A stretch of 7,454 nucleotides of DNA, taken from the NCBI GenBank assembly GCA_937967875.1, contig CALBTQ010000001.1, forward strand, positions 1 through 7,454, written 5' to 3'. Under the pieces are notes generated by a model. That model was not told the DNA's origin. It did no database searches and saw nothing but the letters and a program-made list of their open reading frames with translations. Origin of the DNA: an uncultured Pseudomonadota bacterium (GTDB lineage Bacteria > Lernaellota > Lernaellaia > Lernaellales > Lernaellaceae). This document shows, piece by piece, positions 5,523-7,454 of the stretch (the stretch's first letter is position 1; the number at the start of each line of letters is the position of its first letter). The translations under genes were made by a program, and so were the position numbers.

Positions 5523-7001
5523 ATGCGCGATTTGGTGATGGCCATCGACCAGGGAACCACCGGCTCGACGGTGATGATTTTCGACGGCGAATTGAACGTG
5601 CTGGGCAAGGGCTATGCCGAGTACGAACAGCATTTCCCCAAGCCCGGCTGGGTGGAACACAACTCCGACCAGATCTGGGAAAGCGTGGAAACGACGATCG
5701 CCATGGCGCTGGCCAAAGCGGGCGTCGGCGGCGAGCGCATCGCGGCCATCGGCATCACCAACCAGCGCGAAACGGTCGTCGCCTGGGATCGTGCGACCGA
5801 CCGGCCGTACCACAACGCGATCGTCTGGCAGTGCCGCCGCACGGCCGACATGTGCGCGGCGATGCGTCAGCGCGGACTCGAGGAAATCTTCCGTCAGTCC
5901 ACCGGCCTGCTGCTGGACCCGTATTTCTCGGGCACGAAAATCGCCTGGCTGCTGCAGAACGTGCCGGCCTTCGCCGCCGCGGCGGAAAAAGGCGAGGCGG
6001 CCATCGGCACCATCGACACCTTCCTGACCTGGAAACTCACCGGCGGCGTCGCGCACGTCACCGACGTCTCCAACGCCAGCCGCACGCTGTTGATGAGCCT
6101 GAAAACGCTCGCCTGGGACGACGAACTGCTCGACATCCTCGAAGTGCCCGCCTCGGTGCTGCCGGAGATTCGCAGCAGCAGCGAAGTCTACGGCACGACC
6201 AAGGGCCTGTCGATGTTGCCCGACGGCATTCCCGTCGCGGGCATCGCCGGCGACCAGCAGGCCGCGCTGTTCGGCCAGGCGTGCTTCGAGCCGGGCATGG
6301 CCAAGTGCACCTACGGCACCGGCAGCTTCCTGTTGTGGAACACTGGCGAGAAGATCGTGCGCAGCGACAACCGCCTGCTGACCACCGTCGCCTGGAAACT
6401 GGGCGACGAGGTCAACTACGCGCTCGAAGGTTCGTGCTTCATCGCCGGCGCGGCCGTGCAATGGCTGCGCGACGGCCTGAAGATGTTCTCGTCCAGCCCT
6501 GAGGTCGAGCAGCTCGCCGCCACGGTGCCCGACACCGGCGGCGTGGTCTTCGTACCCGCGCTGGTCGGCCTGGGCGCGCCGCACTGGAACGCCCAGGCCA
6601 AGGGCGTCATCTGGGGCATCACCCGCGGCACGACCCGCGCGCACATCGCCCGCGCCACGCTCGAGGGCATCGCGCTGCAGAACTACGACGTGCTCAAGGC
6701 GATGGAGAAGGATGCGGGCATCAAACTCGAATTGCTGCGCGTGGACGGCGGTGCGAGCGCGAACAACCTGCTGATTCAGTTCCAGAGCGACATTCTCGAC
6801 TGCGCGATCAGCCGCCCGACGATGGTCGAAACCACCGCCCTGGGCGCGGCGTTGCTGGCCGGGCTCGCGGTGGGCATCTGGAAAAACAAGGCCGAGGTCA
6901 CCGCGCGCTGGAAAGAGGATCGTCGCTTCACGCCGGCCATGGCGCCCGAGAAGATCGAAGAACACCTCACGTTGTGGAACGAGGCGCTCGGGCGCGTGTA
7001 A
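5523..7001 (+). CDS. glpK: Glycerol kinase
   Basis: This complete FGGY-family kinase transfers phosphate from ATP to glycerol to give sn-glycerol 3-phosphate, feeding glycolysis or phospholipid synthesis in the cytoplasm. At 492 residues it is normal length. The phosphate-binding motif DQGTTGS is at 9-15. Glycerol contacts appear as QRE (Arg82, Glu83), Tyr134 in LLDPYFSG, and GDQQAALFGQ with Asp244 as the expected catalytic base; these match E. coli Arg83, Glu84, Tyr135 and Asp245, shifted by one. The second signature region, GITRGTTRAHIARATLEGIALQ, is at 365-386 and the nucleotide-site DGGAS at 408-412. AAGGAG six bases upstream supports the ATG. The E. coli FBP-binding loop (GGTR type) and the His phosphorylated by HPr in Firmicutes are both absent. 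No glpF, glpD or regulator gene is adjacent; a hairpin terminator follows. Confidence 0.96.
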   Translation: MRDLVMAIDQGTTGSTVMIFDGELNVLGKGYAEYEQHFPKPGWVEHNSDQIWESVETTIAMALAKAGVGGERIAAIGITNQRETVVAWDRATDRPYHNAIVWQCRRTADMCAAMRQRGLEEIFRQSTGLLLDPYFSGTKIAWLLQNVPAFAAAAEKGEAAIGTIDTFLTWKLTGGVAHVTDVSNASRTLLMSLKTLAWDDELLDILEVPASVLPEIRSSSEVYGTTKGLSMLPDGIPVAGIAGDQQAALFGQACFEPGMAKCTYGTGSFLLWNTGEKIVRSDNRLLTTVAWKLGDEVNYALEGSCFIAGAAVQWLRDGLKMFSSSPEVEQLAATVPDTGGVVFVPALVGLGAPHWNAQAKGVIWGITRGTTRAHIARATLEGIALQNYDVLKAMEKDAGIKLELLRVDGGASANNLLIQFQSDILDCAISRPTMVETTALGAALLAGLAVGIWKNKAEVTARWKEDRRFTPAMAPEKIEEHLTLWNEALGRV

Positions 7002-7022
7002 AGACGATCATGGTTAAATAAA

Positions 7023-7047
7023 AAGGGCGGCGCGCTCGGCCGCCCTT
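7023..7047. terminator. Hairpin terminator, probably bidirectional
   Basis: AAGGGCGGC (7023-7031) pairs perfectly with GCCGCCCTT (7039-7047) around a 7-base loop. Read on the minus strand the stem runs into TTTTTATTTAACC, a good intrinsic terminator for the Asp-rich gene ending at 7080. Read on the plus strand only TTATT follows, so termination after glpK is likely weaker, though the 9-bp GC-rich stem starts 22 bases after the glpK stop. Confidence 0.75.
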
Positions 7048-7079
7048 ATTCCGCATTCCGCGTTCGTTATTCCGAATTT

Positions 7080-7409
7080 TCAGCAGCCGCAACCATCGTC
7101 GTCGTCATCGTCGCCGCCGCCGGTCGCATCATCGTCGTCGGTCACGTCGTTATCGTCGTTATCATCGTCATCGGTCACATCGTCATCGTCGTCGTCGATG
7201 TCATCATCGTCGTCATCATCATCATCATCATCGTCGGTGGTGTCGTCGTCGCCGGTGTCGTCGTCGCCGGTGTCGTCGTCGCCGGTGTCATCGTCGCCGG
7301 TGTCATCGTCGCCGGTGTCGTCGTCAGTGGTGTCGTCGTCGACCGTGTCGTCGTCGACCGTGTCGTCGTCGGCGGGGGTGAGCACCTGGAAGCCGTTGTT
7401 CAATTGGCC
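7080..7409 (-). CDS. Asp-rich protein, C-terminal fragment (N-terminus missing)
   Basis: Only the last 109 residues of this protein are present. The genuine part begins GQLNNGFQVLTPA, then gives nine tandem pentapeptides of the form DDDT[V/T/G], then about 45 residues of nearly pure Asp with Ile, Val-Thr, Asn and Ala-Thr breaks, then a GGG-D6-GCGC tail and a stop. The open frame continues upstream as MLFRS, but those five residues and their GTG start are encoded by sequencing adapter, so the real start lies beyond the contig. Asp-rich arrays of this type occur as flexible, calcium-binding linkers or tails on exported proteins; the folded domain they belong to is unseen. The tail GCGC lacks the TM helix and Arg cluster of MYXO-CTERM sorting tails. 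It could be the tail of a lipoprotein or a secreted protein. Confidence 0.72.
   Translation of the reverse strand, partial: GQLNNGFQVLTPADDDTVDDDTVDDDTTDDDTGDDDTGDDDTGDDDTGDDDTGDDDTTDDDDDDDDDDDDIDDDDDDVTDDDDNDDNDVTDDDDATGGGDDDDDDGCGC
7095..7235 (-). repeat. Asp-codon low-complexity tract
   Basis: Irregular GAT/GAC runs encode the second half of the Asp-rich fragment, including twelve Asp in a row followed by Ile and six more. A short (CAT)n stretch near 7213-7231 on the plus strand is the purest triplet run. Interruptions by Ile, Val-Thr, Asn and Ala-Thr codons show that this is not one simple expansion. Confidence 0.75.
7236..7370 (-). repeat. 15-bp tandem repeat, nine copies, encoding DDDT[G/V/T]
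   Basis: Nine head-to-tail 15-base units encode, in order, DDDTV twice, DDDTT, DDDTG five times and DDDTT. The plus-strand consensus is TCGTCGTCGCCGGTG. The five DDDTG units differ only by GAC/GAT swaps, so they look recently amplified. All units stay in frame, so copy-number change would lengthen or shorten the linker without breaking the protein. Copy number from short reads should be treated with caution. Confidence 0.85.
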
Positions 7410-7454
7410 AGATCGGAAGAGCACACGTCTGAACTCCAGTCACCGAATACGATC
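7410..7454 (+). other. Illumina TruSeq adapter with 8-base index (artefact)
   Basis: From base 7410 the sequence starts AGATCGGAAGAGC and continues through the standard 34-base TruSeq index-read adapter to 7443. CGAATACG follows at 7444-7451 in the index position, then ATC, the first bases of the constant sequence after the index. The match to the known adapter is exact by eye over 34 bases plus the trailing ATC. These bases are not from the organism and any ORF entering them is chimeric. Confidence 0.97.

Noticed and set aside
5049..6965. A 638-codon stop-free frame on the minus strand across glpK, the intergenic region and the DUF3467 gene
   Set aside because: It lies antisense to a certain glycerol kinase gene and its product is Arg/His/Gly/Ala-rich without any domain, as expected of a GC-rich shadow frame. 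It also covers a real gene on the same strand in another frame.
7046..7074. Direct repeat TTATTCCG after glpK
   Set aside because: Two 8-base copies in a short AT-richer spacer are too short to support a mobile-element footprint or attachment site.
7080..7094. MYXO-CTERM-like sorting tail or selenocysteine readthrough at the GCGC-TGA end
   Set aside because: No TM helix or Arg cluster follows in any frame, and the terminator hairpin begins within about 35 bases. I see no SECIS-like element supporting TGA recoding.
7236..7370. CRISPR-like array
   Set aside because: The units are contiguous 15-bp tandem copies with no unique spacers, and all keep one reading frame encoding DDDT[G/V/T].
7422..7424. 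GTG start codon of the Asp-rich ORF
   Set aside because: The codon lies within adapter sequence and cannot be the native start.

Overview
This window looks like the end of a short contig from a GC-rich, diderm (Gram-negative-type) bacterium. Two gene products carry lipoprotein signal peptides. Two predicted exported or surface proteins carry very long aspartate runs, a habit I associate with metagenome-derived Lernaellota, Myxococcota and other former Deltaproteobacteria. That placement is an inference from style, not from a marker gene. The last 45 bases are not biological: they are an Illumina TruSeq adapter with an 8-base index, so the right-hand edge is a library or assembly artefact.

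Layout, left to right. (1) 1-384, plus strand: the C-terminal end of an SbcC/Rad50-type ATPase, cut by the left edge. (2) 430-2337, plus: a 635-residue lipoprotein of unknown function, rich in Trp, Tyr and His, possibly an all-helical carbohydrate-active-type enzyme. (3) 2342-4564, minus: a 740-residue lipoprotein with an Asp-rich linker and about 13 beta-propeller-like repeats. It converges on gene 2, with 4 bp between stop codons, and has its own near-consensus promoter. (4) 4658-5056 and 5081-5395, minus: a probable two-gene operon, DUF3467 protein first, then a two-TM protein with a C-terminal zinc ribbon. (5) 5396-5522: a compact divergent promoter region in which the two -35 boxes flank and overlap a perfect 12-bp palindrome. 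(6) 5523-7001, plus: a complete glycerol kinase gene, glpK. (7) 7023-7047: a hairpin terminator with its better T-tract on the minus strand. (8) 7080-7409, minus: the C-terminal part of an extremely Asp-rich protein with a DDDT[G/V/T] pentapeptide array, running off the contig into the adapter.

The genes do not form one obvious pathway. Glycerol kinase is a metabolic gene with no glpF or glpD beside it here. The two lipoproteins and the Asp-rich fragment are cell-envelope or secreted proteins. The DUF3467/zinc-ribbon operon may share control with glpK through the divergent promoter. I see no tRNA, rRNA, CRISPR array, transposase or phage gene, and no clear new defence or mobile system. The least explained items are the 635-residue lipoprotein and the Asp-rich proteins. 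No gene-free stretch exceeds 130 bases.
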